Below are positions 1 through 11,769 of a stretch of 64,000 bases of DNA, piece by piece. Made by a program: the position numbers and the translations under genes. Numbering within the stretch: the first letter of the stretch is position 1; every line of letters starts with the position of its first letter. The notes beneath the pieces are model-generated. The model did not search any database. It had not been told where the DNA came from and worked only from the letters and a program-made list of their open reading frames with translations. Location: the NCBI GenBank assembly GCA_015680685.1, contig MNCI01010836.1, positions 1-64,000 of the forward strand, written 5' to 3'. Origin of the DNA: Gnetum montanum. Taxonomy: Eukaryota; Streptophyta; Gnetopsida; Gnetales; Gnetaceae.

Positions 1-44
1 GCCCGTCACGTTCAAGCCTTGCACCGACGATTTCGGTCAGCACA
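1..44 (+). mobile_element. 3' end of a Tat-type LTR
   Basis: The first bases match the last part of the LTRs of elements E and F further along: the string CGACGATTT followed by GGTCAGCACA corresponds to CGACGATTTAGGACAGTACA at the end of both E LTRs. Only the LTR terminus is in the window, so the rest of the element would lie upstream. No primer site is recognisable just after it, so this is more likely a 3' or solo LTR. The match is short, so the call is tentative. Confidence 0.45.
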
Positions 45-868
45 ACACCAGAACTTAATGAAACTCAATTTTTCCTATAACATTTCTACCTAATGTCTAT
101 ATTATTTTAAAGTAAATTTTCTTTCAAAAACTACCAATTTTTTTTTGTTAAAGTATATTACTTATTGAAAATTCTTATTAAAATTTTTAAAAATTCTCAC
201 ACATCTAAAATTTTTTAAGACTCTTGTTTGTGCCTTTTATGTAAAATATTCTTTCAATTTTGATTTTGGTTGCTCTTATTTCCAAACAATTATTTAAAAT
301 TTGAAAAATCTACTCTAAATTTTTATGTTGTTGTATACTTTTTTCTTACATTTTTATAGAGAAGAAATTCCACTTAAGGATCCCACCTAAAGTTTTTCAT
401 GCTGCTATGTTTCCATTCAAAATTTTAAAAATAGTCTAACCCAAAATTTTGATCACAACTCTTTTTGTCATTTTATAATGCTTGAGAAGTACATGAAAGT
501 GTCATCATTGGTAACTAGTAATAGGTAAGTAAGCAATTGACAAATGAACAAGTTTTATGCTTTATACCTTGCAAAGTTGCAAATTCTAATAAAACATGGC
601 TACATGAAGCATTTTTGTATCTATTATAAAATTTCTCCTTTTGAAATTGGTTATTTTATTGATTACAATTATCTATTTAAACACATTGTACAAAAAAGGT
701 AGACTAAATTTTTATAGAGCATAGAAAGATATAGGTTTTGAATATATTAGTTTGATGAGGGTTAAATGTGTAACCAAAACAGAAATTTTGTAAAACTTAA
801 TTTAGTGTTACCTACCAAAATCAAACATGTAACCTAAAGTTTCCAAATCAAGAGCTTGACAACTATAC
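45..868. other. AT-rich intergenic DNA, nothing recognised
   Basis: Very AT-rich sequence with stops in all frames. I see no coding pattern, LTR end or RNA gene. Confidence 0.5.
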
Positions 869-928
869 TTTTTTTTTTCTTTTTCTTTTTCTTCTTTTTT
901 TCTTTTTTTTTTTTTTTTGAGAGAGAGA
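869..928. repeat. Polypyrimidine/poly-T low-complexity tract
   Basis: A run of about 60 bases made almost only of T with scattered C, ending in a short GA repeat. It is simple sequence. It could be the reversed purine-rich tail of an old element, but no element body is visible beside it. Confidence 0.85.
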
Positions 929-1268
929 TCAAGATGAGTTACATAAAAGAAAATCATATTTTATATATCACTATTGCTAAGATAAGAGCATTCTTTACAT
1001 CTTCAAGGATTTGCATGAATCCAAATTAAGACCCTTATATAAACTGTGTCCAAACCCTTCAAAAGATGAGATGACTAGATAGTTTGAAGTTGTTGAATTT
1101 TGTGAATAAAAATGTATTGGTTTCATAATACTAAATTTTATGTTAAATACAAATAGGGAGTATGCTCCATACCTTTACTTTTAAATGGTCATAGATAGAG
1201 GATAGAGCATTGAAGAGTTTTCCAATTAGATCAACAACTTGTAAGTGTCTCTATTAGCACACTTGATG

Positions 1269-1406
1269 AGTTTGGGTTCAATAATATTGCTAAATATATT
1301 AAGCAAACTAGTAGAGTAGAAAATGAAGAGATATGATTAGTTTGGATTTGATAAAATTGCTAAATATATTAAGCAATCTCATAGCGTAGGAAATGAAGAG
1401 ATAATT
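1269..1406. repeat. Imperfect tandem duplication, period about 70 bp
   Basis: Two adjacent copies (1269-1338 and 1339-1406) share the core TTGCTAAATATATTAAGCAA and the later string AAATGAAGAGATA in the same order. The copies differ at several positions, so the duplication is old. The flanks (929-1268 and 1407-1779) hold nothing I can identify. Confidence 0.75.
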
Positions 1407-1779
1407 AGTAGTTTCGGTTCTTGTTGGCAAAATGTCTAAATATTATTTTTAATAATTCCACAATGATGCAAATAATCCTTTATAGGAATGGCCCCTTGAA
1501 GAAGGTTGATGAATGAATTTTAAACATGGGCTAAGAACAAAATCATGTAAGTTGAGTGACGTGATTTTTTCTTTTGAGAGAATACTTGATTGCATTATAT
1601 ATACTAAAAACATGCCTCAAAGCTAGCATGCAAGGTGTTGGTATTGACTTTTGAACAAGTACCTTCAAGGTGTAAAGCATGTGAGCCAATTAGATGAGCT
1701 ACAAGTTGTGCTCAATATTAGCAATACCTTATCATTGCTGTGTAATATTTCAAAAGCATTCCTTGTGAAATACTACGTT

Positions 1780-1905
1780 TTAGCCTCGTGGTAAGAGTTT
1801 TGGCCTAGTAACCCTAGGTCATAGGCTCAATTCTACTAGGTAGTACCGAATAATCAACTTCTCTAAATATTAGGGTGTACCTATGTAACTCAAGAATGTA
1901 ACATA
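1780..1905 (+). mobile_element. tRNA-derived SINE, copy 1
   Basis: The head looks like a tRNA gene: a box-A-like GTGGTAAGAG (about 1789-1798) and a box-B-like GGCTCAATTCT (about 1823-1833) are spaced as in a pol III promoter. A second copy lies on the minus strand at 16005-16115. Both share GGCCTAGTAACCCTA between the boxes and GGTGTACCTATGT near the 3' end. Sharing both the tRNA-like head and the unrelated tail argues for a SINE and not two tRNA relics. No clear target duplication or poly-A tail was found. Confidence 0.6.
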
Positions 1906-2423
1906 GTGATCAAGATGCTTATTTCTTAATTAAGAGATTGTGGGTTGAATTCGCATTTTAGTGTTTGGTTTAGTTTATAATTGTGCTATGTACCATGCAA
2001 AATGTACTATTGCAATGGGGCTTCCTCCCCATCCACCAAATGTTAATCTTCTCATATGATGTTTGATTTCCTACCTCAAAGGAAAGGTTTTTCAATATTG
2101 GTTATATAGATGGAAACTTGGAAAAACATCCCTAAAACCATTAGGCCTTTCCTTTTTATTAATTATGGTTTTACACTATGAATTTTTATTTTTAATATAT
2201 ATACATATATTTTTGGGATCCAACACCCAAAATGAACAATGGCAAGATAGGTGCTTTTGAATTTTTTTTCCCTCACTATCAATAAAGGGCATCGGTAATG
2301 TTATTAATTATGTAATACAAAACATATTGTATTTGTATCTCTACCAATAAATGTGCTTTTATCATCAATGGCTCACGATTACATCGACATGAGAAAAACA
2401 TGAAAGGTGGCATGTACAGACCC
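1906..2423. other. Intergenic DNA, nothing recognised
   Basis: AT-rich sequence leading up to the LINE insertion site. A 65-codon open stretch at 2063-2260 has no recognisable domain and I do not treat it as a gene. Confidence 0.5.
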
Positions 2424-2437
2424 ACACTCTATTGGTC
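2424..2437. repeat. LINE target-site duplication, left copy
   Basis: The 14-mer ACACTCTATTGGTC is repeated exactly at 8010-8023, on the other side of the LINE. Its position directly before the GC-rich 5' end and directly after the 3' tail fits a target-primed insertion. Confidence 0.9.
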
Positions 2438-2769
2438 CAGACTGATCCGATGCTGAGAAAATAACTGTTGGTGCTCTTTTCTTCCGTTGGGCACCGCTGC
2501 TCTGCCGAGTCCTCCTGCACTCCGCCTCCTGCGGTGTCACCGTCGCCATTACTCGCCTAGTGTTTGGTGGGGAGCAGGGTAGCTTTGACGTTACCGGCTA
2601 ACCCCATCGTGATTTCTATTTTTCTTGGCCATTTTTATGTTTCTGCCACGCTGTCCGGGTCCTTGCTTGCGGTGGGTGGACACGCACACTGGTGGTGAAG
2701 GTTTTTTCTACAGTCAAGGTTGTAGAACAGTGTCAGGAAAGGACATGGCCCAGGCATGGGTAAGTCACA

Positions 2770-3582
2770 ATGATGGATTCAGCTTCTACATCTCCCCAGG
2801 GAAGTTCATCTACCTCATCCCAAATTCATTTTCTTTTATTGGATGATATTTTTGAAGTAGTTTCTAAACATTTCACATTTTGTTTTCTATTTTTTCAAAT
2901 TGTGGGATTTTTACCACGGTCCCCATGTTTAAACACTCAAGTCCATAGCCTCCTTCTGCCCCATGGCATTCAAGTTTCTCATGCTCGTTACTATGCTCGT
3001 CATTTCATTTTGGTAGAATTATCTGATGCTTCCTAGGTCGAAAAGGCTCTCTCTCAAAAAAATTTTCCAACTAGAAATGCAACCATAATCACACACACCT
3101 GAAGTTTTGACTTTAATGTCAATGACCCGGATTTTAATATAATTCCTTGTTATGTAGAATTGCCCAATCTTCCACTCATTTTCTCCTCTATTGAGAGGGA
3201 CATTGTTAGCATCCTGGGCCCTATTATTTTCAATCATTGTATGGAGATCAATGGAACTCAAATTCGTCGTTATTGTACTGAACTGGATATAGCCCATCGG
3301 AAGATCTTATTAACCCTCAGAGCTGGTGAAAAACGCTTCCCCCAAAAAGTGGACTATTTTTACCTTCCAAACTCATGTAGCTATTGTCACAGGGCTAAGC
3401 ATCATATCTCGGCATGTCCTATCCTAGCCAGGAAGAAACAACCTATAGCATCTCAGAAGAATCGTTCCCTATTCACAACACTAGTAGGCCCATCCTCAGT
3501 ATCCTTTAAATTCAGATCTCCTCCTCCAAAAACTCCTAAATCCTCCTCTCAGTCTAGCCTCTCTAAGCTACAGAAACAATAG
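2770..3582 (+). pseudogene. LINE ORF1 (nucleic-acid-binding, CCHC knuckle), broken
   Basis: In plant L1 elements ORF1 encodes an RNA-binding protein that packages the element RNA. Here the reading continues through several frames, with a break near 3036-3160. The segment from 3160 onward (about 140 codons) holds one zinc knuckle, CSYCHRAKHHISAC (C-X2-C-X4-H-X4-C, 3376-3417), followed by a basic, Ser/Pro-rich tail. The segment just before the knuckle resembles the middle of plant L1 ORF1 proteins, but the N-terminus is too decayed to place a start. It is directly followed by the ORF2 region. Not functional as it stands. Confidence 0.75.
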
Positions 3583-3842
3583 TCAAGTACTCATACCTCC
3601 ACCTAGGTCATCCCTTCAAATGTTGTCAAGAACTCATTCTCAGAGGATGAGTTCGTGGTGGCCAATGGAAGGAAATGAGTCAAAGCTTCCTTTCGTTCTA
3701 CTTCTCCCTCCAACTCCTCTTCACTAGATACTTCCATGGCCCTTGTCCCCACCAACAACTCCTTTGCCCTCATATTAGGAACAAAGGAAACTAATACTTC
3801 GACTCCCAACCCTTTTGTTGACATCCCATCCAAACTACCCCT

Positions 3843-6800
3843 CGTTTCCCCATGAATCTCCTTTCTTGGAATGTTCGAGGCCTTACTGATAGGCTTCAAT
3901 GGAAGCGAGCAGGCAACTTTATATCTAGTCTTAATTTGGCTTTTGATTTCATTCTCCTTCAAGAAATTAAGATTTCAGTTGACCTTTTAACATATTCCAC
4001 CCATTAGTTTCTTCCTCACTCCTCACTCCTAGCAACATCCCATGCAAGTGGGAAAGGAGGTGCAGCCATTCTCATCTCACCCTACTAGAAAACTAAAATC
4101 CTTCAAAGTGGTTCTGATTCTGGGCATAGAGTTTCCTAGGCCATCTTCTCATCCTGACATGGTCCTTTTGGCATTTGCTCGATATATGCCCCAAATGACT
4201 CCTCAGAATGGGCTCTCCTTTGGCATGAAATTGCAACTTCTCTCCCCCCAATGCCTTGGATATTCGGAGGAGATTTTAATATGGTAGAATTCCCTCAAGA
4301 TAAGCTCAAAGGGGCATTTCTTCAACTACCCAATCTCAAGTATCAGGCCTAGTCCACATTTAAGAAAATATTTTACCTCTCAGATGGGGCAGACAACTCC
4401 ACGTGCGTTCCCCTCCATAGATTTACTTGGAGCAATCTCCATCTTGGGTAGGCTTGCATCTACAATAGGTTAGATAGGTTCTATTTCTCCACCATTTCCT
4501 TTTGGCAAGCTTTCTTTGCCACTACAATTCATCATCATGCCACCTTATCCGACCATATTCCTATCTCCATATCTATCAAGATTCATGGTAGCCTTGACCA
4601 AAAAAAATTTCATCTTTTCAGACTACACAACCACTATTTTTCTTCCCCAACTGCCCAACTTCTTCTATCCAACCTTTGGAATACTAAACCTAGGCCCCTA
4701 AATCAAGTGGGTTGGATTAATTGGTGGAATCATGCTTCATGTCAAGTGAGAAACTTTTCTTGTTCATATGGTAAGACCGTGGCTGCTCAAGCTAAACATG
4801 AATACAACAAAATTTACCTCACTATTGAACATCTCACAAATAAACTAGCTCAAGATCCCTTGAATACTCTAGTTCACGAGGAGCTAGCTAGAGCTCGCGT
4901 TGCCTTCCAACATTGGGAAGTGTACCATGCACAAAGTGCCTTAACTAAAAGTTGACTCACTTGGTTAAATATTCAAGATGAACACTATAAGGAATTTTTT
5001 AAATATCTTAATGTTGCTTCCCCTTCGCATGCTATTGACAAAATCTCATGTGATGGTACCACCATTACTGACCACAATAGTATCCTCTCTTTTCTTAAGA
5101 ACCACTATGAAACCCATTTTGCAGCTACCCCAATGGACATCTCTTCATTCAAGGTTGCCATCCCTGATTATCCTCACCTTATTAATCCCACTATGCTACA
5201 AAGCCTTGATGCTGATATCACTCTGGCAGAGCTACAGGAGGCTTGTTCCAAGTTAATTCAAGGAAACGCTCCTGGTTATGATGGGTTTCCAGTAGAATTT
5301 TTTCAAAATCATTGGGATTTGATGGGCAAGGATCTTTTGCAGGTCATTAACAAGGCTCTCTTAACTGGTTCCCTTGGGCCCAATCTAAATCAAGGGGTAA
5401 TTCTTCTCCTCCCCAAGTCTGGGGATCTAACGCATATCTCCAATTGGTGTCCCATAACTCTTCTCAATGTAGTGTATAAAATTTGGGTGAAGTGCCTTGC
5501 CTTACGGCTGAAAAAAATTCTTGGTCAGATCATATCCCCTTGGAAAACAAGATTTGTTCCTGGTAGATACATCTTAGACAATGTGGTCGTGGCGTGGAAG
5601 GGTCTCAAGTGGGCTAAGGATGATGGACAAGATATTCTCCTAGTGAAACTAGATTATGCCAAGGCTTATGACAACATTAAGTGGGATTTTATCTTGCAGA
5701 CTATGACCAAACTTGCTTTTGGACCTAAGTTCTTGCATATGGTAAAATGCTTATTCTCAGATGCTACTACAAGAATTGCCACTACCTTTGGCATTACCTC
5801 TCCCTTTCCAATACATAGGTCTATGTGCCAAGGTTGTCCTCTCGCCCCCTATCTCTTTATCATTACATCAAACTTTCTTTTTCATCAAATTAACCTGGAC
5901 ATTCAAACTAAAGTTCTCACTAGGGTTAGCCTTTCCTCCTCTCAACAATAGCTTCTCAATATGCACTTTTCCAATGACTCCTTTTTTGTAGTTCAAAACA
6001 TAGCCACCAATTTGCATCGCCTCTTATCAAGGGTGGAGCAATATTGCACACTCTCAGGTTCCATAATTAATTGGAATAAATGCTCTGTTTATAGCTTTAA
6101 GGGAAATTACAAACATGTGATCAACTATAATTGGAAGTAGCTTCAGGATCAAGACATCGTTAAGATTCTAGAAATTCCTTTCTGCTTTAGAGGTTCAACA
6201 TCTATCCTTTGGGAGCAAGTTATTCATTGAATTCAAAAGAAACTTGACAAATGGAAAACAAAACCCCTCACACTTTCGGGTAAACACCTTGTTTGTAAGT
6301 CCATATGTGCATCCACCCATGTGTATTACTCTTCGTGTTGGGCCCCCTCCCAAGCTACCTACCAGAAGATAGAACGGTTATTCCATGACTTTATGTGGTC
6401 CTCCAAGGATACTCAAAAAGGCATTCATCATGTCGCTTGGTCAATTTTTACTCTCCCTAAGAATAAGGGTGGCTTAGGCCTTTTGAACTCCTATAAGCAA
6501 GGAATTACCCTAGTTGCTAAGAGGTTGGTACAACATTTAGATGCCTCAGATATTATAGGGACCCTCCTCCAATTAAGGCTTCATCAAGCATTTCCTAAAA
6601 ATAAGCCCTTCTGGAAAGGCATTTCGTTAATTGGATCCTTTTCCCCCTCACTATCATTCTTCCGAGATCTCATGTTTTCAAAAGCATTTGGAGGGTCTGG
6701 AAAATTCTACACACTCACATTGACTAGACTAATGTTAAAATCAACCCTACTATCCTCTCTAAAGTGTGTCCATGGTGGTTACCTTTGTCACCCGCTCCCC

Positions 6801-7561
6801 TTGCTATCACAAATGCTAAGGTGGCTACCTCATGGTATTGAAAGGGTGTCATTTCCTTGAATTGTCTTAGGCTGGCTAGTCGTTGGATTTCAGGGGTCGA
6901 GTTTAACACTTTGTATAGGAAGTCAACTGCAATGAACCATTGCCTAGTTTAGATTTACTCTTTTCTCCACTATCACTGGCATCTAGATGTTACAGTGCAA
7001 AGCCTTTTTCATGGCCTTCAATGGCTTAATGGGGTTAAACTCTTGCCCTATTGGCCATCTGTCCCCTTTCACCTCATGCATGACCCATCTGAAGTCATTC
7101 AACGTTGCAATAGATATTGGTATAAACAAGAGTCAAAAACATTTTGGATCCCTCTCTTCCAACTTATTTGGAAACTTCCGACCCTCCCCAAAATTAAGCA
7201 GTTCCTTTGGTGTCTTCTCCACCATGGTCTACCTATCGGAAAATGTCTAGAATATCTTGGGATTCCTAATCCCAATTGCCCTCTATGTGGTGGACAAGAT
7301 GACTTTGTCCATGTATCTTGGCAATGTCCCTTTGCTCAACATGTGTGGCAGTGGGCTTCAAAAGCTTTTCCATCATACAAGCTATCTCAAGAGGATGCCA
7401 TATTCAAATTCTTGAACATTACTTCTACTAATCTTAATTTTCTGTGGAAAGTTATTAGGCCTGCTATTTTATATTATATTCAGAAGCGAAGATGCAATGT
7501 TCTATTTCAAAAGATAGAGTATTCTAACAAATGTTTGCTTACCAGGTTGGAGAAGTTGTAG
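3843..7561 (+). pseudogene. LINE ORF2: endonuclease, reverse transcriptase, zf-RVT, broken
   Basis: Domains in order: AP-type endonuclease with SWNVRG (about 3861) and LLQE (about 3955) carrying the catalytic Asn and Glu, GGDFN (about 4269) and LSDHIPI (about 4546). The reverse transcriptase core follows at about 5240-6000, with NAPGYDGFPVEFF, a motif A of LVKLDYAKAYD and the later CQGCPLAPYLF. The active-site box that should read FADD appears as FSND (about 5965). The C-terminal zf-RVT at about 7195-7370 holds CPLCGGQDDFVHVSWQCPF. Several stops and frame changes separate these parts, so the enzyme is dead. The reading ends with a TAG at 7559-7561. Confidence 0.9.
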
Positions 7562-8009
7562 ATCTTTCACCTCACCTATTTTCAACTCATATCTCAAGCA
7601 TCCAAGTTCAATCTGGACAATCATCAATTGGTTCATCTCCTACGGCTATGGGAAAGACCTATGTGTTTCAGTTACACTTAGCATCAATAATCTCTGTAAG
7701 GAAGTTTTCCCTTTTTATTATGTGGATTCACCATTGGAATTCTCTCTATCATTAATTGAGAGCTCTTTGCCTCATCTAATTCTATGGCATTCTATTTTGT
7801 AACAAGCGAGTCTATGCAGACATTTGGTTGTGCCCCAACTTGGGGTACCTCCTCTAATACTTGTCTATTTCTAAGGTGTTTCTCGAGTGTCATTCATGAT
7901 GCTCTCAGTTTTCCCTTTCCTTTAACCATATGACTTATTCAAGTTGTTGTAATTGATGCACCTTTAATTTCAATAAAACTTCATTTCAGGGTTCGACACC
8001 CCCCCCCCA

Positions 8010-8023
8010 ACACTCTATTGGTC
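8010..8023. repeat. LINE target-site duplication, right copy
   Basis: Exact repeat of the 14-mer at 2424-2437, directly after the C-rich tail of the LINE. Confidence 0.9.
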
Positions 8024-8718
8024 ACCACTTTGGTTGTTATTTCTGTAAACCCTTAGTTTCCAACAAAGATTCAGTAAAAAAATTTAATAAAGAAAATTCT
8101 ACAGGATTTTTCTCTTAATAGCTAACTTAGCAGCTAACAATCGTTGTTTCTTTATCCAACTACAACTCTTTGCATAGCATCATTAGTATCAGTAGCGTTT
8201 AAGCATCCCATCTCCCATTACAAACGCCAATGGCGCTATGCCAACGACACAAGCCCAATTCCCAATTTAAGACTTTCAGTTATATATTTCTTTAAGGAAT
8301 GGAAGATTTTAGAAACAGTGATCTTCAGCCATGAAATAATGCCCTCTTGAGGCAGGCTTTCTAATTTGATTACAAAAATCTGCTGCCTACCTTTATTTCC
8401 TTCTCTTGTAAAAATCTATTCCCCCGATTTGTTTGATTTGGTATAGTAGTTGCTACTCTCGGTTGCCGCAAGTAGTATACCAGTGACGCTCTCAAGTCTC
8501 TATCATAGGTAGTTGTTCATTTTATTATCCACATGGGCATGACCAAGAAATGGACGGCTATGTCTTTTGCTAAATCACATGCTGCTTCATTCAGTAATGG
8601 AGTTCATCCATTCCTAGCATAGCAAGGGCCTACAACTGTTATAAATTTCTCTTCTCACCCTCTTTTTTTGAGGTGTGAGGATGGAGAAGATGGGAAATTT
8701 AGGGCCTTTTTTAGGATT
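8024..8718. other. Flank upstream of the nuclease pseudogene
   Basis: Non-repetitive-looking sequence between the LINE and the nuclease relic. It would hold the promoter and 5' UTR of that gene if they survive, but I see no convincing TATA box. An ATG at 8681 is out of frame with the nuclease exon. Confidence 0.4.
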
Positions 8719-9848
8719 ATGGTTGTTGCAGTGGCATTTTCTACGTTCATTAGCCCTGTGCATTCATGGGGCAAAGAGGGTCACATTGCTACCCATAAAT
8801 TGGTAGAGGTACCTTCCCCAAGGTTGGATTCTGCATGTTATAGATGTTTAATTGGTAATGGTTGTTGGGATGGAATTTTCCATTTTTGTTTTGAAATTTA
8901 TTGCTCTGCTCTGTATCAATTCAATTTATTTTAGGATCTTAATTCATGAAATTACATACCACACTCTATAATGATTTGAAGTATTTCTAATTGGAAAATT
9001 GTATGGATGTGTAGCCTTTGTTAAGTGAGGCAGCTAAAAAAGTAGTGAAGGATTTGCTTCCTGATTATGCTAAGGGAGATTTTCCATCTCTGTGTCCTTG
9101 GGCAGATTATATAAGATTCCATTACCATTGGTCAGGTCTTGTGCACTTCATTAATATTGTTGATGACAGCTGCATTTGTGTCTATAGCAGTAAGCTTTTT
9201 CTTAGGTCTTATCATTCATATGGATGGTTTTCTTCTTCTATTTTTTTTAATTAAATTGTGCCAATAACGCAAGCTCCTTTTCATGGAGCAGGGCTGTCAT
9301 GGCACTCATGGGGTGAGGGGCAGATGTCTACATGGAGTCATTCTTAATTACACTTCACTACTTAAATCTTGTGGAAAGAAGTCCCATTGTACTGACTTCC
9401 AAATCCATTGACCTTAATTTTTATTTTTATTTTGTAGATTAAACTAATGAATTACAATTACCAAAAAAAATTTCCTAATGAAACTCAATAGTATGTAGCC
9501 TAAGAATTTGTTGCGAGCCTGAATTATGTTTAACCTTGTGAGTTTCAGACAATCTTACAGAAGCTTTACTTTAACTTTCACACTTTACTTTTCCTTTCAC
9601 ACTTTATGGGTGACATCCATCAGGTAACTTCCTAATTTTTTTATGTTCAAGGGGCTAACAATTTCTTGATTTTTACTGAATGTATTTTAAAGGTAAAATT
9701 TTCATCATGTAATGTTTTGATAAAACCTATTTTAGTTTTGTTTAATTATTATGACATTGGTTTGAGATGACGCTGCAACCACCATGGACACATTTCAGAT
9801 GGTGTAGAAACTAAGATACATCTCCACTGGTATAGCAGGAAAGCCACT
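8719..9848 (+). pseudogene. S1/P1-type nuclease (plant endonuclease, BFN1-like), truncated pseudogene
   Basis: Plant S1/P1 nucleases are secreted, zinc-dependent enzymes that cut single-stranded DNA and RNA, often during senescence. Exon 1 (8719-8808) encodes a short hydrophobic signal peptide followed by the mature start WGKEGH, where Trp1 and His6 are zinc ligands. Exon 2 (9015-9189) has LLPDYAKGDFPSLCPWAD and the LVHF ligand region, with GT/AG borders and matching phase. Exon 3 (from 9292) reads GCHGTHGVRGRC after an apparent 1-nt loss. Exon 4 (9549-9623) has NLTEALL and SHFMGDIHQ, but a 19-bp tandem duplication (9572-9590) adds a stop and a frameshift. An exon 5 relic (about 9775-9848) keeps LHWYSRKA with small deletions. 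The C-terminal third, including the later zinc ligands, was not found before 10778. Confidence 0.85.
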
Positions 9849-10358
9849 TAAGCAGCTGGTTTCCTTGAGCTAAATTTGCCATTTATTTAGAATCATTAGA
9901 AAGAACCATATGATAAGTACTTTAATTAAGAACCAGTTTTGCCAAATATAATAGCTTTAGGTTTTTGATATAGTATTTTGATTTATAATTTGGTAGTTAT
10001 TTTCTTTTTGTCTATCCTTATTCAAAAATATTTTTGGATTGAATGTTTGATCAACCCCAGAATAGTGGTAATTTAAAAATTTTTAATGCCCAAGTTGAAA
10101 TTAAAGGACACACTCACCAAGGATGAGGCCTAGTGCCTTTACTTTTAAAAATGAATAAATGATTTACTTGAATCTTACTGAGATGTGGAATTTTTAGATT
10201 TATTTGTTCAAGTTAACTTTAATTACCTAAGAAAACTCAATTTAGGTTTTGAAAGTAGGAAAGAGCATATCGAAGTTGTAGGATTTATTATAGTTCAGTG
10301 ACATTTGCATACTCTTCTTCCTGGGGATTTCAGCCTATTTCTCCAAACATGTACAAAA
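9849..10358. other. Intergenic DNA downstream of the nuclease relic
   Basis: AT-rich. I looked for the missing last part of the nuclease here and found none. Confidence 0.45.
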
Positions 10359-10470
10359 GGTGACATACACACGACTCACTATATCTCACCAAGATTTTGA
10401 ACAAAAATTTAATAGGTGACATACACACGGCTCACTATATCTTACCAAGATTTAGAACAAAACTTTAATA
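10359..10470. repeat. Tandem duplication, 56-bp unit, two copies
   Basis: Copies at 10359-10414 and 10415-10470 both begin GGTGACATACACACG and continue with CTCACTATATCT. They differ at only a few positions, so the duplication is recent compared with the surrounding decay. Confidence 0.85.
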
Positions 10471-10777
10471 AGTTTACAAGTTTAGTTTAAGATATATTTT
10501 GTGTTTTTCTTACCAAGCCTCTTATCAACACTGCAATTTGGTGATCCGCGGGCTGACATCTTAGCTGCAAAAGATGGCAGCTAGACCAAATCTTTTGATT
10601 CAAATTCATTGGTGCAGACTAAATCTTTGTGTTCAAGGGATTTTATCAATCCAAGGTGAGCACAGCTGCTACGACTGTGGGTGGTGGGGCTGGTGGCCTA
10701 GATGCTGGCACTCCGAAAGTAGTTTAATCCAGCAGAGCAAGGCAGAGAGAGAGGCATCCATGCAGGAATGCAATGCT
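10471..10777. other. Unclassified segment before element A
   Basis: This lies between the duplication and the point where Athila homology stops. On the plus strand, 10666-10728 reads as a Gly-rich stretch, AATTVGGGAGGLDAGTPKVV, followed by a stop. It looks like a protein C-terminus, but I cannot name it and it may be chance. Confidence 0.3.
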
Positions 10778-11100
10778 GGATATTTTTAGGGAAATATTGT
10801 GGATTCCTAGGCATGAATCGATTGTATTCAGCCATGCCCTTCCCATTATAATTGGGAAATCCCCTTTGTCATTATTTATTTGGATCACTAGGAAATCTGC
10901 TGGATATGACCAACCACCCACAATGGTAACAATGTCCTTAACCTATCCCAAAGGAATAGTGATGGACTGGTCAACCAGCTCTAAGAAAATATTGCTCTTC
11001 TTGAGCAGAGGCAGGTTCCAAGTTTTATACAGTTCTTGTGAGATTAAGTTGACTCCAGAACCTAAGTCGAGGAGAGCCTTATGGGGTTTATTCCTAGTGA
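10778..11100 (-). pseudogene. Element A aspartic protease
   Basis: Retropepsin-like protease that would process the Gag-Pol polyprotein. On the minus strand, the catalytic loop reads ALLDLGSGVNLIS (about 11070-11030). The flap and C-terminal region follow, with GDFPIIMGRAWLNTID near 10860-10810. One in-frame stop interrupts the middle. The reading stops at the truncation point at 10778. The best-preserved part overlaps the plus-strand reading at 10773-11105, which is only its shadow. Confidence 0.75.
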
Positions 11101-11769
11101 CTTAGAGGTAAAATAGGTGGACTCTAGGATCAGATAATTTCTTGGGAAGCTGGCCGACCTTGATCCAATCGATTACTGTATGCATTGGATGCAATTTCTT
11201 GTTTGAAGGGGGTCCCAAAGCCTTATTTGGTATGGCAGTGTTTGAGTGTTCAACCGCATCTGGGGGCGAGGGTTTGGTTGGATTTTTGACTCTAAAGAAA
11301 GGTCATTTTGACATAAAATAGTTAGGGCCAACTAAGAATTGAGGATTGGAAGCCCTCGTGACATTAGATCGTTGTGGTTGTGTGGGAAATACCCTTGGCA
11401 TTGTTGCTACTGGCGTGAGAGGTGCGGATGGATTTGGAGGATGGTATTTATGTGGGGTGTTCCCTCCTAGAGGGGAAGTCTTGTGATATTCCTAAACTGG
11501 GTAGTGATGTTGTGGGATTGCATAACCCATAGGCTCACTTGGAGGAATCGGCTGCCAGCGAGGGTATTGCTATTTCGGTTGTGGCATCCCCCATGACTGT
11601 GGGTATTTCCATTACTGATATTATCCAATGGGTTGTGGTGGACTTCCACTTGGATAATACATTAAGGGTTGGTGGAACTGTCTTGGGTTACCTTGGGAAT
11701 AAGGTAACCTATGGGGTGTCTACCATTTGTTGAGTCTTGAGTTAAGTGCGTACACCTTGGACTCTTGTA

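Larger units (their letters stand above)
2438..8009 (+). mobile_element. L1-type LINE, full-length but inactive
   Basis: A non-LTR retrotransposon of about 5.57 kb flanked by a perfect 14-bp duplication. The order is: GC-rich 5' UTR, ORF1 with a zinc knuckle, then ORF2 with an AP-type endonuclease, reverse transcriptase and C-terminal zf-RVT domain. The 3' end has the usual CAATAAAACTTCATTT string but finishes in ten C and two A instead of a poly-A tail. Many stops and frameshifts break both ORFs. The intact ends show that the insertion was complete and was not 5'-truncated. Confidence 0.92.

Noticed and set aside
7991-8002. GGTTCGACACC as a tRNA gene remnant at the LINE end
   Set aside because: No acceptor stem, D arm or A box lies upstream. 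It is inside the LINE 3' end.
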